Assembly (NCBI GenBank): GCA_945910005.1
Contig: OX246746.1
Span: 13,683,726-13,747,725 of the forward strand
Source of the DNA: Isoperla grammatica
Lineage: Eukaryota; Arthropoda; Insecta; Plecoptera; Perlodidae
Length of the DNA stretch: 64,000 bases
Direction: 5' to 3'
Positions within the stretch are counted from its first letter, which is position 1. Every line of letters begins with the position of its first letter. The notes below the pieces were generated by a model. That model made no database searches, had not been told where the DNA came from, and worked only from the letters and a program-made list of their open reading frames with translations. Shown in pieces: positions 24,021-37,327 of this stretch. The position numbers and the translations under genes were made by a program.

Positions 24021-26560
24021 TTGCATTTACACGTACACTCATTTCATGTTATAAACTACTCATTATTTTTAGATCATTATCGTTGTTTAAAAAAAAAATT
24101 TATAGAAAAGTGTTTAAATAAGTGTTTATTATTATTAAATTTGATTTTTAATGAAATGCGTGAATATTTAACTTATCCAGACTTGGTATGTTGTAATTTA
24201 CAAGCCTGGAGGTAAAGTTGATACTAACTTGTTAGCTTATTATACATAAGTAATTAGTTATGTATTATTTTATTTGAAAAAAAAAAATAGAGATTTGGAC
24301 GAGCTGAAAAGTAATACTGAAGTGTCACGCGGTGGATGCATGGCCTGACATTATTGACGGCTGGTTTGTGTTGTGGTGAACTAATTACACAAGTAAACAA
24401 AGTTGAGTGACAGTTGAGTGGTCTAATCGCAGTGCTTATTAAGGGATCATAGGCTATGTGCATGGGAAACTCTAATTACCCAGTGAAACGATTTAGACGA
24501 ACACTGATCAATGGGACACGGCGAGTAAATTCCAGTCTTTGCTCAACTCGAGGCAGATAAGGAGGTGAGTTCTGTTTAATTATGTTTCTTATGTTGTGTT
24601 CATCACTCGTGTTGGGTTGTTCGTGAAGCACAGTCGCGTTATTTACGTCTTGTGGCGATAAATGCCTCGATCAGTCATCACAATCGCGGTTAGAAAACGC
24701 AACCGGTGTATTTTGCGCATCGCATTCCGTCACATACAAGAAAGTTCACAACGCGAGAAATAGAATCGTATGAGAGTTACTTATTACTTATCGTTGAGAT
24801 TATATATGCATTATAGAGGCAGACAATTGACATTTCCTTTTCGGCTTCTAAAATAAAATACTACGATTCCAGCATTTAGAGTAGTCGTTTAAGAACGTCA
24901 ATCATTATAATGTATGCCTGTTAATATGTTCTTGAAATATTTACGGAACTCAATATTCTAAGAAGTAAAATTATAACCAATGAAATAATCTAAATTGAAC
25001 ATGGTAAAAATAAATTGAATTTGAGGCAATTCGTAATATCAACACAAAGGTCTAAACTTTGAGCAAAGGTTCAATATATACTTTGCCTTAATTAGCACGA
25101 TGCGGCAAAATGACTCAAACACATTTATTTAAGCATTCCATCATTAGTATTGGGCTCCGAAAGTTCGAAGTATAAAGTAATGAAATTCTCTAAATTCTAC
25201 TTATATTACTTTCGTGGTATGATTTCGCGGCCCCGAATAACTTAGATAAAATTATTCACTGATGAAATGTCCAGAGCATAATACAATTGCAATCAAATAA
25301 CAATGTTACTGTTATAGCACCATAATGTAGTTAATTCTGTCCCACAGCAAACGTGTCTGTGGTGAACTTCTGTTTGGTATTGGTGCAATCTTGACAGGTT
25401 GCAATATGGAATGATAGAGTGTTATATTATCTTGGGGTCGTGGGCGTGGGTTATTTAAAATAATTATACTAGGAAACTGATTTTAAGAAAAAGCGCTGAG
25501 ATTTAAGGAAATCCGTGTGGGGTTATTACTCTACAATATTTTAAAACATGATTGCATATTTAGTGGTAGTTAAATCAAGACTTACCTCTTTGGCTGGGCC
25601 ATCGTTTAAGATTGCTTTTCAAAACCTTGGTTATCACTAATTCAACCATGTGACCACAGATGTGACTACAACATCGACTGCAATAATCTTCTTTGCTGAG
25701 CCGATACCCTCCCCTTGTTATCCGAAACATTACAAGATAAACCGAGCCTATTCCCAGACTGTGTATTGTTTGGAAATAATGACTTCATGCGCTGTCAGTT
25801 TTATTGGAGGGGTGAAAATTTTATAGCTTTGCGACTGCTTACGCGATACAATCAGTTCATTTGACTGTCTTGTAATCTATTTATCAAAGAACAAACCCAA
25901 CACAATGTATCATCTTTTTCGAATGGACTTCCAATAAATATCATGAAAAGTGGCGAATTAAAAGATATTTTTTAAATAAAAAAAAATAAACACAGTTCAT
26001 AAAGGCACATAGTAGTTAAACATGGGTTAAGAGTTATAACCAGTTGACTCAGTTCGATCGATATTTTATGAACGAGGTTGCATGGTTGTAAAGTTATTTT
26101 GATTTTTGTCAGTTCACAGGCTGTAGGTACACGGTACACATGATATTAAAAATGCAAGGCAACGCCCGTTAAAAACAGGATGAAAAGTTCACAGCTAGTT
26201 TTTTTTGTGATTGAATAAGTTTATATCCGCTACATGCATGATGCACTTTTAATACTATATAGTTCCTAGTGAATATCGTTCCATTAATTGTCAAAGCCAA
26301 CCCAGATGGGCCCCTATTAATCATTATCATCCCTATTAATCCTTATTAATCATGCAATGCATGTTTGACTAACAAGCACACTGAGTAGATTAAAGAAAGT
26401 AATGATATGGATTGTGTCGGTATGCCTCATCGACCAGGCGTGCTATGTATGGCTGACGTCTTGAGGCTAATCGAGACGACCGGTGGGAAGCGAAAACACG
26501 CTCCCTCACAGTTGGTCACTAAACTATTTCTCACCTAGCTTTTAGCTCGCAATACTAAAC
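24021..26560. other. No clear feature; isolated splice-donor-like site
   Basis: GGAG|GTGAGT at 24561-24570 is a strong 5' splice-site match 570 bp downstream of the CpG-rich patch. No exon can be defined. The rest is AT-rich unique-looking DNA. Confidence 0.3.
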
Positions 26561-26566
26561 CACGTG

Positions 26567-26917
26567 ACATCAAGGCGGAACCCCTGATTTCGGTCTGTTA
26601 AAATTGTTTTAAATTGTCCCAAAAGTAAATCAAAATATGTCATCCTATAGAGAATATAATGCTTTTTTATGAATGGTTTTTTTATTTCAATAAATGTGCG
26701 TTTTAAAGATGTTCTTAATTAAGTGTGAAAGGTGTCCAGCAACCTCACATTACAAAAGGGGATTTAGAACATCTGAACGGAAACATAGATTGGAACAAAG
26801 AAACATTTATAGAAGATAGAGCACTCGATTCTATAGGCCTACAGGATGACATATTTTGATTTACATTTGTGACAATTTAAACACATTTTTTTGCAATTTT
26901 AACAGATCGAAAGGAAT
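26567..26917. mobile_element. Palindromic ~350-bp MITE, family M2, copy 1
   Basis: Left end CCCCTGATTTCGGTCTGTTA then AAATTG pairs with the complement of the right end CAATTTTAACAGATCGAAAG. The arms are about 160 bp each (inner words CCTATAGAGAATATAATGC, GATGTTCTTAATTAA, GAACATCTGAACGGAAAC). The centre contains AGGTGTCCAGCAACCTCACA. Other copies: 27741, 45414, 54235 and a half copy at 59305. No coding capacity. Confidence 0.85.
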
Positions 26918-26922
26918 TGAGC

Positions 26923-26942
26923 GAGAGAGAGAGAGAGAGAGA

Positions 26943-27028
<86 letters not shown>

Positions 27029-27034
27029 TATATA
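26923..27034. repeat. (GA)n microsatellite with short (TA)n end
   Basis: About 100 bp of GA dinucleotides with one GTGA interruption near 26947, then TATATATA. It begins right at the end of the M2 element. Confidence 0.97.
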
Positions 27035-27740
27035 TGTCTGATCACATCACATCAACATAACACTCAATAAGTTGTTGTTTTACGTTTGCATCAGTGGACG
27101 ATAGATGGGGCAATAAGGAGCAATTATTTTACCAACGTCTGTGCTTTATGGTGGGTTCGAATACACATCCCCTTCCCTGTTACATGAGTTACTGCTGATG
27201 GCAAAGAACTAAGCTAACTACTTAACTATATACGTGTACCTTATATTATCTATTGGAAGTCTCTCATTCACTACAATTAGCACAGCTTCAGCGTCATGCC
27301 AACAAATGGATTTCGGTCATAACATAGTCAACCACCTCATTTTAATTGTATGTAGAAAGAATGATGGAAATAAATAATAAATTAAAAAGTTCCAAAATTG
27401 TACACTGCACAAAAATATACATTCTACTGATATGGAATGAATTTTAGTCATATTTGAGGCGGATTAAAGGGAATTTTCTTTCGTATGTGTTTAATAGAAA
27501 AATATCTCGCTTAGAGCGTACGTGCTCCCGGCTTTAACGACATTGAGTATTCAATAGTGTGCGAGAGGCGCCAGGCTGTTGGATTCTATCGTATGGCGCC
27601 ATTCCCGAGCACTCGCAGCATCGCTGATATTAGGAACAATTAGCCATGGCTTTATTTATTTCTAATACAAACACTTTAACATGTGCGTGAAACATGAAAA
27701 TCAAAGAAAGAAAACAGCTCATTTTAAGATAATATATTCG
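27035..27740. other. No recognisable feature
   Basis: AT-rich spacer between two M2 copies; nothing recognised. Confidence 0.45.
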
Positions 27741-28102
27741 CCTAGCCGCGGAACTCCCGATTTCCGTCTGCTAAATTGCTCTAGAATTTCTTAAATTGTG
27801 CCAAAAATATACCAAAAATAACCTATAGAGAATTTAGTGATCTTGTAGACGAATGTTTCTTTGTTCCAGTGAATATTTCTGTTTTTCAGATGTTCTTAAT
27901 TACCTTTTGTAATGTGATGTTGCTGGACACCGTTCTTTCACACCAAATTAAAAACATCTACAAAACGGAAATATCTATAGAAATAAACAACTATTCATAA
28001 GAAAGAGAATTAAATTCTCTGTAGTACGAACAATTTTTGTTTTCTTTTGGTACAATTGAAACCGATTTTTAAGCATTTTTAACCGATCGAAATAGGCCGT
28101 GC
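27741..28102. mobile_element. Palindromic MITE, family M2, copy 2 (inverted)
   Basis: Left end GCGGAACTCCCGATTTCCGT, right end CCGATCGAAATAGGCC. The centre reads CCTTTTGTAATGTGATGTTG then CTGGACACC, the reverse complement of the copy 1 centre. The element is therefore inserted in the opposite orientation only 0.8 kb away. Confidence 0.8.
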
Positions 28103-28539
28103 ATACGCACACGCACATCCAAACAGGTTTGTGAGTATATAGTTTGATACAGTAACAGAACAATATAATATAACGAGTGTTAATAAGCGGTTTCATATTA
28201 CGAATTAAAATCAAGACGGGATAACGGAGTAAGTGAGAGTGAGTTTGACATGTAAGGCCAATGCTAAATACTTTTAACGCGGGGAGTAGGTATAAGTGAA
28301 ATAGTTTAGTTAGTCTGGTTGGGCGGGATGTTCATTGTATTGAGAAGACAGTTGGAAAAACATTTTTGTTATATGAGACGCAGATTGTATAATGTATTTG
28401 ATATGAAAATAACACAACAAAACAAGGCATAGTTTACTTAAAACAATAATAAAGCAGTTCCTCCTAAAGAACAGTAAACAGTCTCTAGACGCGTTCTTGG
28501 TAAGTATCAAGCTGTTTCTGTGTGTTATTTCTGTGTTTT

Positions 28540-28690
28540 TATTTCTTACTTATTATTTCTCTGTGCTTATTTTCTGTTCGGTTAGGTGGAAGAACAATCG
28601 TTATAATTGTGCCTCGCCGTTTTTGTTTTGTACTTAGTATTGTGTTGCAATTTACAACAAAATAAAGACATAATGGTTGTATTGTAATAT
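28540..28690 (+). mobile_element. Possible retroelement 3' UTR
   Basis: T-rich sequence followed by TTGTACTTAGTATTGTG, AACAAAATAAAGACATAATG: an AATAAA signal at the end of a T/G-rich stretch, as in LINE or gene 3' UTRs. No repeat partner was confirmed in the window. Confidence 0.2.
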
Positions 28691-29065
28691 GCTATAGATA
28701 AGACAGGGCTCCATATTCATTACAATGCAATGTACTATTTAGCTGCGCAAATAACCAAGATATTGACGCGCCGTTAAACACGCAACCCAATTAGATAGCT
28801 ATTATCAGTTACACGTATTCCAATGTTCGGTCGCTCTCGATTATTTGTTACCTTACACTTCCACTTCCTCATACCCTTCAATGACGTATTTTAGTACTGA
28901 TTCGTGCCTCAAAATACTTCCAACGAATTATGATCACATCGGTTCATTTCATCATTCAATGTTTCCACAACTTCTTTCTTAGTTTCCTCATTTTGTCTTT
29001 ATCTCAATTCCAATCTCAAAGATCACAATTTTCCGGTAACGCCAACATATCAAATGTCTCGAGCC

Positions 29066-29300
29066 TGTTCTTTTTCCTTTTTGATACGTTCACGCAATAA
29101 TATTATACCCGGGAAAATAAATTATTTTTATTAATTTAGGATGAAGTTGTTTTGATTGTACGATTCAAATTACGAACACATTTTGTTCTTTTTCCTTTTT
29201 GATACGTTCACGCAATATTATACCCGGTAAAATAAATTAGTTTTATTAATTTAGGATGAAGTTGTTTTGATTGTATACGATTCAAATTACCAACACTTTT
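29066..29300. repeat. Tandem duplication, 2 x ~118 bp
   Basis: GTTCTTTTTCCTTTTTGATA then CGTTCACGCAATA and GGATGAAGTTGTTTTGATTG occur twice with a few substitutions and small indels. Confidence 0.95.
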
Positions 29301-29940
29301 TACAACAGATTTATCGTTGAATTTTTTTAATTTTAATGCTATCGTCTGCTTTGAAGTGTCGATTGGTTCTCGTGTCGCGTACTAGACACCTAATCAATGA
29401 AGAGCATACCGAACATGAGTACACCAAACATAATGATTATTAATTTACTGCCAATCATTCATTAACAGCCAGACATTCGCAACAGCATAACGAAATTAAT
29501 GTGATTTAAAATATGAATAACGAATGTTTTAAAACATATATTTGGGGTAAACCCCCTAAAATATGCACGTAAAAATAGGACCTCTGTAAAATGATACAGG
29601 AATGAAAAAGAATTTATATTCTCCATCGCAAAGTATATCACGAAGAATTAATTTAGATTTCTGAAATGTTTGAGCCTACATCTAACGGGTTCTGGCTAGT
29701 GTTATAATAAGTATTGATATCCTATACCCAAGATACCCTACCCAAGAGGTGCTAACAATCAACCGCTGCACCTTTCTAACATGACGTCCCCAAAAGCCAA
29801 TTATACACATTGCTATAGGCAAAAGCTGTTCACGTATGGTTCGATATTTTCTTATATGCAATGTGCCAACTTCACAACTCTTTTCAAACCCCTAGTGTTG
29901 AAAACTATTACTGTAATGGCTTGTTTTGCACCAAAGCTCG
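29301..29940. other. No recognisable feature
   Basis: AT-rich DNA with no identified gene or repeat. Confidence 0.45.
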
Positions 29941-29943
29941 AAG

Positions 29944-30215
29944 GCTGCGGCCGCGCAGACGGAGGGGTACTTGGAGGGGAGTGGGTAGATAATGATGCTA
30001 CAATGATTCATAGCCTGGCTAGTGGCTACTCGTTCTACGCTGCGGCCGCACAGACGGAGAGGTACTTGGAGGGGAGTGGGTAGATAGTGATGCTACAATG
30101 ATTCATAGCCTGGCTACCCGTTCTACGCGGCGGCCGCACAGACGGAGGGGTACTTGGAGGGGAGTGGGTAGACAGTGGATGCTACAATAATGATTCACTA
30201 GCCTGGAATGGTTGG
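29944..30215. repeat. GC-rich tandem repeat, 3 x ~90-100 bp
   Basis: Each unit has GCGGCCGCRCAGACGGAG, GGTACTTGGAGGGGAGTGGG and GATGCTACAATGATTCATAG. Each carries a GCGGCCGC octamer. A partial fourth echo (CGAGGGGTACTTGGAGAG) lies at 30275-30294, where a SINE has inserted. Confidence 0.95.
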
Positions 30216-30296
30216 CTAGGTTAGAGTGTGCAGTGCGGCCGGCGCCATAAGAATGCACGTGTCTGATACTTACCTCGAGGGGTACTTGGAGAGTAC

Positions 30297-30411
30297 ATTC
30301 CTTCCCAACTATCCAAACACCTTAATAACCTAGTTAGTCACCTGAAGAGGGGCACATCAGGTAAAGCTGGTGTGCACCCTATAACGGGTATTCCTACAAA
30401 AAAATATTATT
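30297..30411 (+). mobile_element. 5'-truncated SINE family A with 11-bp TSD
   Basis: TTGGAGAGTAC occurs at 30286-30296 and exactly again at 30412-30422. Between them is the 3' part of family A (TTCCTTCCCAACTATCC, CCTAGTTAGTCACCTGAAGA, GGTGTGCACCC, CGGGTATTCCTAC) ending in AAAAAAATATTAT. The perfect duplication shows insertion of an already 5'-truncated copy and little subsequent decay. Confidence 0.9.
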
Positions 30412-30424
30412 TTGGAGAGTACCT

Positions 30425-30985
30425 ACCCACTACCATCCCAGTAACCCTCCGTCTGATATTCCACGTTACAACCTTTGTTAAATCAAGAGGTAGTTAACAG
30501 CTGTTCTGCACACCTCAACTCGGTTTACTTCCGGTGTCAGTTCAATTTCACTTACGTAACACACATTCCCATTGAGATTTCAAGTAAGCTATACAAACTT
30601 TAAATTATCTCTAAAATATTACTAAAATCCACTCCAAAAAAGACAATTTATTATTCCTTAATAAATTGCATCTTTGTAATATTTTAGTCGAGAATATATT
30701 GTTCTTTATAGGCGTAGTATTTATTTTCGAACGCCTTAAGAGAATATAAAGCATAGTTGCACTTAGTACAACTCACGAATACCAACCCATTTGACGATAT
30801 AGTCAAATTATTTAAATTTATATTCCAGCATTTTATGCAATTATGCACATATGTGTACAATAAATTAACAATGCAGATAAGGCCACTATATAATTGCGTT
30901 GTCGAGAAAAAACAATCACTAAAAACAACTTCACATTATTCACTGTTATTATTTCATTGCTGGTTTCCGAGATTCCCTTTCCAAT
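30425..30985. other. No recognisable feature
   Basis: AT-rich DNA; no gene or repeat identified. Confidence 0.45.
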
Positions 30986-30989
30986 ATTA

Positions 30990-31100
30990 GTTGGAATTGC
31001 CGGTGGCGGGAGTCGATTCGAACCCATACATCGATATCTCGATGACTTTGACAATGAGACAGTCGACTGTCCAGACAAATTTGTGTATTTAAACCACAGA
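30990..31100 (-). mobile_element. Possible tRNA-derived SINE head
   Basis: On the minus strand GGGTTCGAATCGACTCCCGC then CACCGGCAATTCC looks like a B box followed by a family A-like segment (family A: GGCCACCGGCAGTCC). The A box is not clear. Confidence 0.3.
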
Positions 31101-31189
31101 AATAGTAGAAAGATACTTGTGCGTGTGCGTGTGTGTGGGGGGTTTAGCCAAATTGAAATAGGCAGCATACAATACACAATAATAAATTA

Positions 31190-32050
31190 AGAGCAAACTA
31201 TCGCATCTATCTACCACAAACGATGTAAGTATAGATGATTAGAATTAAAAATTGCACGCAGTAGGCAATGAATTGTCAAACCCTTAAAATTTGTATTCAA
31301 TATTCAAATTTAATTAAAACAAATCCATGAAAATGCAATTACATCAGTGAAAATAAAACGTATAAATGAATAATCTCTCATCAACAGTGTTCCCAGACAT
31401 TATGGAAATGAGACGTTTGTATTGTAATGAAATCAATAATAGTGCTCGTCTCTTTACACTAACATTGGTGCTGGCTATCATGCATTGTTCTGAAGTTTTA
31501 CATACAACTTATCGTACTTTTATCAATTTTGGGCTTAATTCTTTTGTATGAGTAACCCCAAATATCTTAACAAGCCTCTCATCCCCCTCCTTGAAAGAAC
31601 ATGGCTACCACATAAATGATATCATGTGGTTTTGGTCCAATTTCATTCAAAATTTATAGGATGGCATCTGAACAAAATAACATGGCAATACTCCAAAATG
31701 AACGCGTATGCTTTGCAGTTTACCCTTCGTGCCATGTTACACTGAAATTTGCGAATGTTTAATGAGTGGTATAAGAGCCCAAAAATGGGTGACCATATAA
31801 AAAAGATGGCGTTGTCCCAGGAGAACTCACAATCTAGCGAAGTTAACGTACCGTGTTTATATAGTCTAGCTTGGTCTTATTTGTCATTCGTTATACAGAC
31901 GGTAATTGAGGGAAGAGAATGGGGACAGTAGGAAATATGTCTGATATATTATTAAAACGATGCCGGATTACGCACTTCTAAGTTCTATATACATGTGTGT
32001 GTGAGTGAGTGTGTGTGTCTGCGCTCACGTCGTGTGCATGTTGGAAAAAT
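31190..32050. other. No recognisable feature
   Basis: AT-rich DNA with a short imperfect (TG)n near 31990-32022. Confidence 0.45.
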
Positions 32051-32054
32051 CGTG

Positions 32055-32245
32055 TTGATAGGAGTCGACTTGCTACAACGTCATGCATTAAGTTGCGCCC
32101 ACATAAGTATTCTCATGCTTAGAAATAACCGAGTCAAATAGAACCAATCGGGTTGAAAGTAGTCGACTTGTTTTAACGTCATGCATAAAGTTGCACCCAC
32201 ATAAGTAGTCTCATGCTTAGAAATAACCGAGTCATCTAGTACCTA
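32055..32245. repeat. Tandem duplication, 2 x ~106 bp
   Basis: GTCGACTTG, AACGTCATGCAT, AAGTTGC and CTCATGCTTAGAAATAACCG recur once in the same order with about 90 percent identity. Confidence 0.9.
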
Positions 32246-32249
32246 CTAC

Positions 32250-33960
32250 ACTTGAAACAGGTGAGTTGTTGATCCTATACGACCTTAACTTGGATACCTG
32301 GTAGTTCCAAACGCGCAGCAAGCGTGACCTATGAGACTTTGGCTCCCTTACTGAACAGAAGTATGTCTTTACGAGTGTGTGAAGCAGCACTAGGAATCTG
32401 TTGACTTTCGTAGAGAAAGCGTGTATGAGGGAAAGGAAGTAGATAGGTGTCCGAGGTAGGTAGCGTTGGAGCTGTGTGTATAGGTGTTCTCTCTCACCTG
32501 TATTTGTCCTCTGGCTTACGGGAATAGATTTTCATTTTTATACGAATCGTGAACTAAAATAACTGGGATTGGTTCTGAATTCTTGTCAAGCATGCATGGG
32601 CACATCTTTATTCAATAAGGGGCGTAACGCAAACTGGTAATCCCCTCCCCCTCCACCGCAAGAAAGTTCTTATGATCGAAATCCATGAACGCAACGGTAA
32701 GCATATACATGAATAGTTTTGTACAGCAATACATCACCCATGAATTTCAAAGATTGGAAGTCCAACATTCGCAACTATTCGATTGCAATTTGAATTTCTA
32801 GCTGCTTATTCGTCCTCTTATGGCTGGCTTACAATAGCGTAATAGTACGCTCTAAACATTACATTGTCAGTTTTACCAACATAACTATTTTGGTTTCATT
32901 ACTAAGCTACAATTACATCTGAAAACAAAACACAGAACAGTGTTATCATGTGATAACATAGAAGAACATAAATAGAACATGGGCGTACAACATAATTTAG
33001 GTCAGCAATAATTGTTACCACATTAGTCACAACACACTTTTATTAGTGTTAACATTTTATTAAACCTGCACCGAAAAGTAACACGCAATGTAGGCTTTCC
33101 AATCTAATTTACTACTTCATGAATTTTTAAAATGTAATCAACAAACGAGTCTTTGCTAAGGGTTGAAGAGTGACAGGAACCCGGTTGCACGTTGCATGGC
33201 TACTAACCAATCATCAACTAATCTCCATCTATTGCCACTTTAGCAGAATTCACCCCTTTGATACGCTACGCTTTCAAATTGAATGTAATCTCATCGTTTT
33301 TTTTAACTCCCATTTTCCTCATAACGAGCTTTAATAGATTAAAATTCTAATTTGTTAAAGCTCACCCACTCAATGGTCGGTGGAAGTTGTACCTAGAAGC
33401 TGATCATATGTTACTACTTACTTGTGTAATATAGTAATTATGATCAGGCACAGGCAATTAGAAGATTACCGTCATGGACGTCTGCGCTGAAGATGATTAT
33501 TTCGATCAAACATTAAGTTTTCCGCGCTGATTTCACACAAGCACAACAGCTGACTGAAACACAGTCTGACTCAGGCATGTATATTGTGGTTTTATTAAAG
33601 TGGATATTAATAGTTGGTTATAAGTACACGTATTTGTTACTTTTAGCAGGTTTTGGTGGCAATAAGTGGAATATAGTACAAGACACACATCATGTAACTT
33701 TAGTTTCACGAATTTCTGGACAGCGGTATTCTAGTTCGGAAGTTAATATGGAATAGTACCCATAAGTTAAATCGATCTCGATTAATCAGTTGTCATGACT
33801 TGTGCACTGAAAAATGATTTACCATTGTCCATTAGTTAATTGTCCAGTTTGTTAGTTGGAGCTTACGGGCACACAGCATCATGTTTATTAGTGTCAAATA
33901 CACTTTGTCCAGTGTAGATGCAATGGAGATTATGCAGATAGTTGAGATTTGGTTTTCTTT
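32250..33960. other. No recognisable feature
   Basis: AT-rich DNA; no gene, RNA or repeat recognised. Confidence 0.45.
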
Positions 33961-33964
33961 GACG

Positions 33965-34150
33965 ATTATGTTGATCATCATCATTCACACATACATCACT
34001 TTTGGCAATGATGTCAAATCTAGTCGGTGAATGAGTATGTCTCTAGTTTAAAGATGAAAACATGCCTGATCACATCTTGCCCAAGCCAGGATTCGAACCC
34101 GGAACGCGACAAAACCCTCACTTGCAGGGGTTGCGAGAGTCTCCGTGGCT
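33965..34150 (-). mobile_element. SINE family B, second copy
   Basis: On the minus strand GGGTTCGAATCCTGGCTTGG then GCA matches the 5' copy at 34-215 across the B box and beyond. A tRNA-like head is upstream, and an ATG/GAT-rich tail (ATGATGATGATC) lies near 33972-33986. It has diverged in the body. Confidence 0.65.
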
Positions 34151-36204
34151 GCGAACACATTTAACATGAAAATATATCTTTTTATTAAAATCTAGGATAG
34201 CATTTTGAAGATTATCTTTAATTTTCATTTCGTATTCTAGTATAATGAAATGCACATGTCCTGTGCAGTTCGGTTGAAACACTGCGTCCATCCAGATCTC
34301 CACCTATAGTGCATTCAACCATTCAACTAATCAACATGCAGCGTATATAGAAAATAAAAATATGCTTGTAATAAAGGTTCTGTCTCGCATTACAACTTCT
34401 GAATCCTATCGCAATCAGCTCTAATTGTGTTGCAAATTATTGCGCTTATTGTTATACGAAACGATCGACTAATTTTCACCACTCAATCGGTTAATATGAA
34501 CGCGAACGCCAATTCGGACCAGCACGAGTTCTCGCTTCATTCCCGATTTATTTCCAGTTAGGAAAATTTGTACCGTTTTGTTCGTTGAACTTTCACCTTT
34601 GCCTGAGCAGCCAGAACGTTTCTTTTGTTTCCCTTTTCCCTCCCAAACCACTCAGAAAGTCACGAGAAAATATTGAATTAAAATCAATTCGCGTTTTACA
34701 TTGATGTGGTAGAAGAACAAGTAAAAGGTCTGTTAGTTGAAGGTGCCCGTGTTGGACCGAACATATAAGTAAGCACATTTTGCTCGGGATAAGTAAATAC
34801 AATTATAATTTCATACAGTCTTGACTGATCGTAAAATGAATTTGATTATAAGCAATTGAAAAGTAATATTACATACGATTAAAAATTATTAACACAACGA
34901 TGTGATTCTATTTAATACGGTAACTAGAAAAATAAAATAGTTTTTAAATAATGTGGCGGTCCACATAAAGACTGTCGTTGTATTATTTTTGATTATAAAC
35001 ACAATATAATCATAGAAAAGTCTATAGTATAAGTGTTATTACTGAATGATGGGATGAAACACATGAAGTTTATTTTAGCGTTACCACAAAAAACAAATAA
35101 CTAAAACGGTTGATCTTCTAATATGACTAGGCTACGTTAAAATGGAACGTTACGAGACGTCCTCAAGCAAGACCGGAATACACTGAAATCGGAAACAAGT
35201 TGTTCGAAAATTATATAATTTATTGGTTGCTTCCCTGCTATTTAAAATGCCCCTCGGAGCAAATCTAATTTTCTTAAATATCCATAAAAATAAGCTTGTA
35301 GAGAGTAGAAATAAGAAATGGTCTTATCCAAGCTCAAAAACACCTTGAAACATTTTTGTTTTAGCAGTGCATTACTTTGATATTGCGTTTTAAAATCGAA
35401 TTACGTTGTAGCTACTTCGCAAAGTGGATATGCTGAATGTTTTTGTAAAGCATAAACTCATCTTGGTTGACATACGAATTTTGAAAAAGCCACTTTGATA
35501 TTTTTGACATTTTTCAAACACCGGAACAAAACACATTTATACCACTGAAGTAAAAATGAATCTACCCAAAACCATCAAAAGTACACATGTTCCAAACTTC
35601 AATAAAGGCCAGATTGTACGTATTACAAGCGTTGAACCACAACACTTGCTTCTCTTTCCAGTATTACGTGCATCGACATTTGATTTTACGAAGTATATTG
35701 AGTTCAGTGTTTTAATTATTGTTTAATTTAAAATTTAGTTATTTATTTGTTCTCTGTTAAATAAACAAATGTTATTATTTGGCACCAAAAATGTTTTAAA
35801 ATGTTTTTGAGCGTTTAAGGAGATCCGATTTTAGTTTGGTTTGTATAGATAGAGATTTGTATAGATATTTAAGAAAATCAAATTTATTTCAGGTATGTTA
35901 GTGTAGTTTTTTCGTGTTAACATATAATATTTACATATAAATAAATCCTACTGATAATTGTGATTGTGCTCTAGTAGATTGAACTGCATTGTACCAGCTT
36001 GTCGAAGCAAGAGACGACTCATCAAAGATGAGAGACCTGTGTGGTCTGGCTATACAGCAAACAAACAACTTCACAAGCTGGATGAGACCATTAAACAATC
36101 ACAGCAATGCTGATTTGCGGCAACGTAAACGAACATACAATCAGAATTGGTAACCAGAATCGTAAATTAGAAACCTTTGCTAGCTTTGCAACAAAGGGGT
36201 GACT
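34151..36204. other. No recognisable feature
   Basis: AT-rich DNA; open frames up to 69 codons without family resemblance. Confidence 0.45.
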
Positions 36205-36240
36205 TGTGTAATAATAATAATAATAGTATGATAATAATAA
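36205..36240. repeat. Short (AAT)n microsatellite
   Basis: AATAATAATAATAATAGTATG then ATAATAATAA. Confidence 0.85.
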
Positions 36241-37320
36241 ACAACTCTCAACTAGTCATGCATATAGTCTCGTCAGATTAACTTGCAAGGTGTTGTCGTC
36301 ACAGATTATGGTCGACCCCAGACAGACATCCAAACCCTTCCAACAAAAGGCGATTATTTGACAAAAGAGCAACCACTTAGGAGATGTTATTTCACTGCCG
36401 GATGGCATTTTCCGATGTTGCCAAGTCGATGTCAGTTACAGGTGTATCGCGGTACTTTCAAACTTTTTTTCAAAGGTGGATTGGGGGATTGACACAATGA
36501 GCATTCAAATCTATCTCAACAGTGGTCATCATCGTTAAAAAAAAAACATTTCAAGTATTGGCAACTGTGTAAGGGATGGTTAGTCATGTAGAGGAGACAG
36601 ACCCACTTATTCCGCACGGGCGGTCTGGGTTAGGATGCTCGCTTGTGCCAACTACCAACCTAAATCTAGTGGCATCCCGTTCTCTTGCCTCAGGTGTTGT
36701 AGTAATAATATCGGCAGCATGTTGTCAGACGTGGTCGAGTCGCATTCTATTCACGGTCGGTGCAGTCAATGCAGTGGACAATAACTTGCAGGTATCGGTA
36801 AATCCCACGGTGAATACCGTTGAAATAGACCGTGTGCAGCGACCGTCTCCTCAGAATTTTAGGGGACACCTTGCTTTTTACGGCGCGGTCAGTATACCTT
36901 GTAAATACAAGTCTGCAAATACATGCTGCATGGATAAGCTGATTTTGTCAACGACTGACGGACCAAGTAACGACTGACGAGCAAAGGAACAATCTATATG
37001 TCAAAAATTGGGGCCTATTTATTTCGCATTTTATTTCACGCGCAAAGCATTACGGGACGTGGCTGCTCGCTCGGCCGTCAACGAAGTCAACGTCATTGCA
37101 TCAACGTAGGCCTACGTAGTGAATGAAAGTATCTTGTGCTAGCAGTGAGCCAGCTCCATTGCTTTAGCGAGAGGAGTAAGCGAGAGTACCACCATCTACT
37201 TGCTCAGTAGGGTTATTCACTAACTTTTTAACTTTTGCTAAAGCAGTTACCGCATATTCTGCGATATCTGGTTACGACAACGACGTTGGACATAGTGTCC
37301 GTCCCACTAACATTGGACCT
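36241..37320. other. Unassigned; 133-codon open frame at 36576-36977
   Basis: The longest non-repetitive frame in the window begins MVSHVEETDPLIPHGRSG and ends at 36977. No motif, transmembrane segment or family was recognised, and there are no obvious splice sites. Without homology it is best treated as chance or an old relic. Confidence 0.2.
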
Positions 37321-37327
37321 CTCTGTC

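Noticed and set aside
26856..27041. Glu/Arg-rich 61-codon frame
   Set aside because: Translation of the (GA)n repeat.
36576..36977. 133-codon open frame as a gene
   Set aside because: No motif, homology-like pattern or splice context; kept only as an unassigned note.
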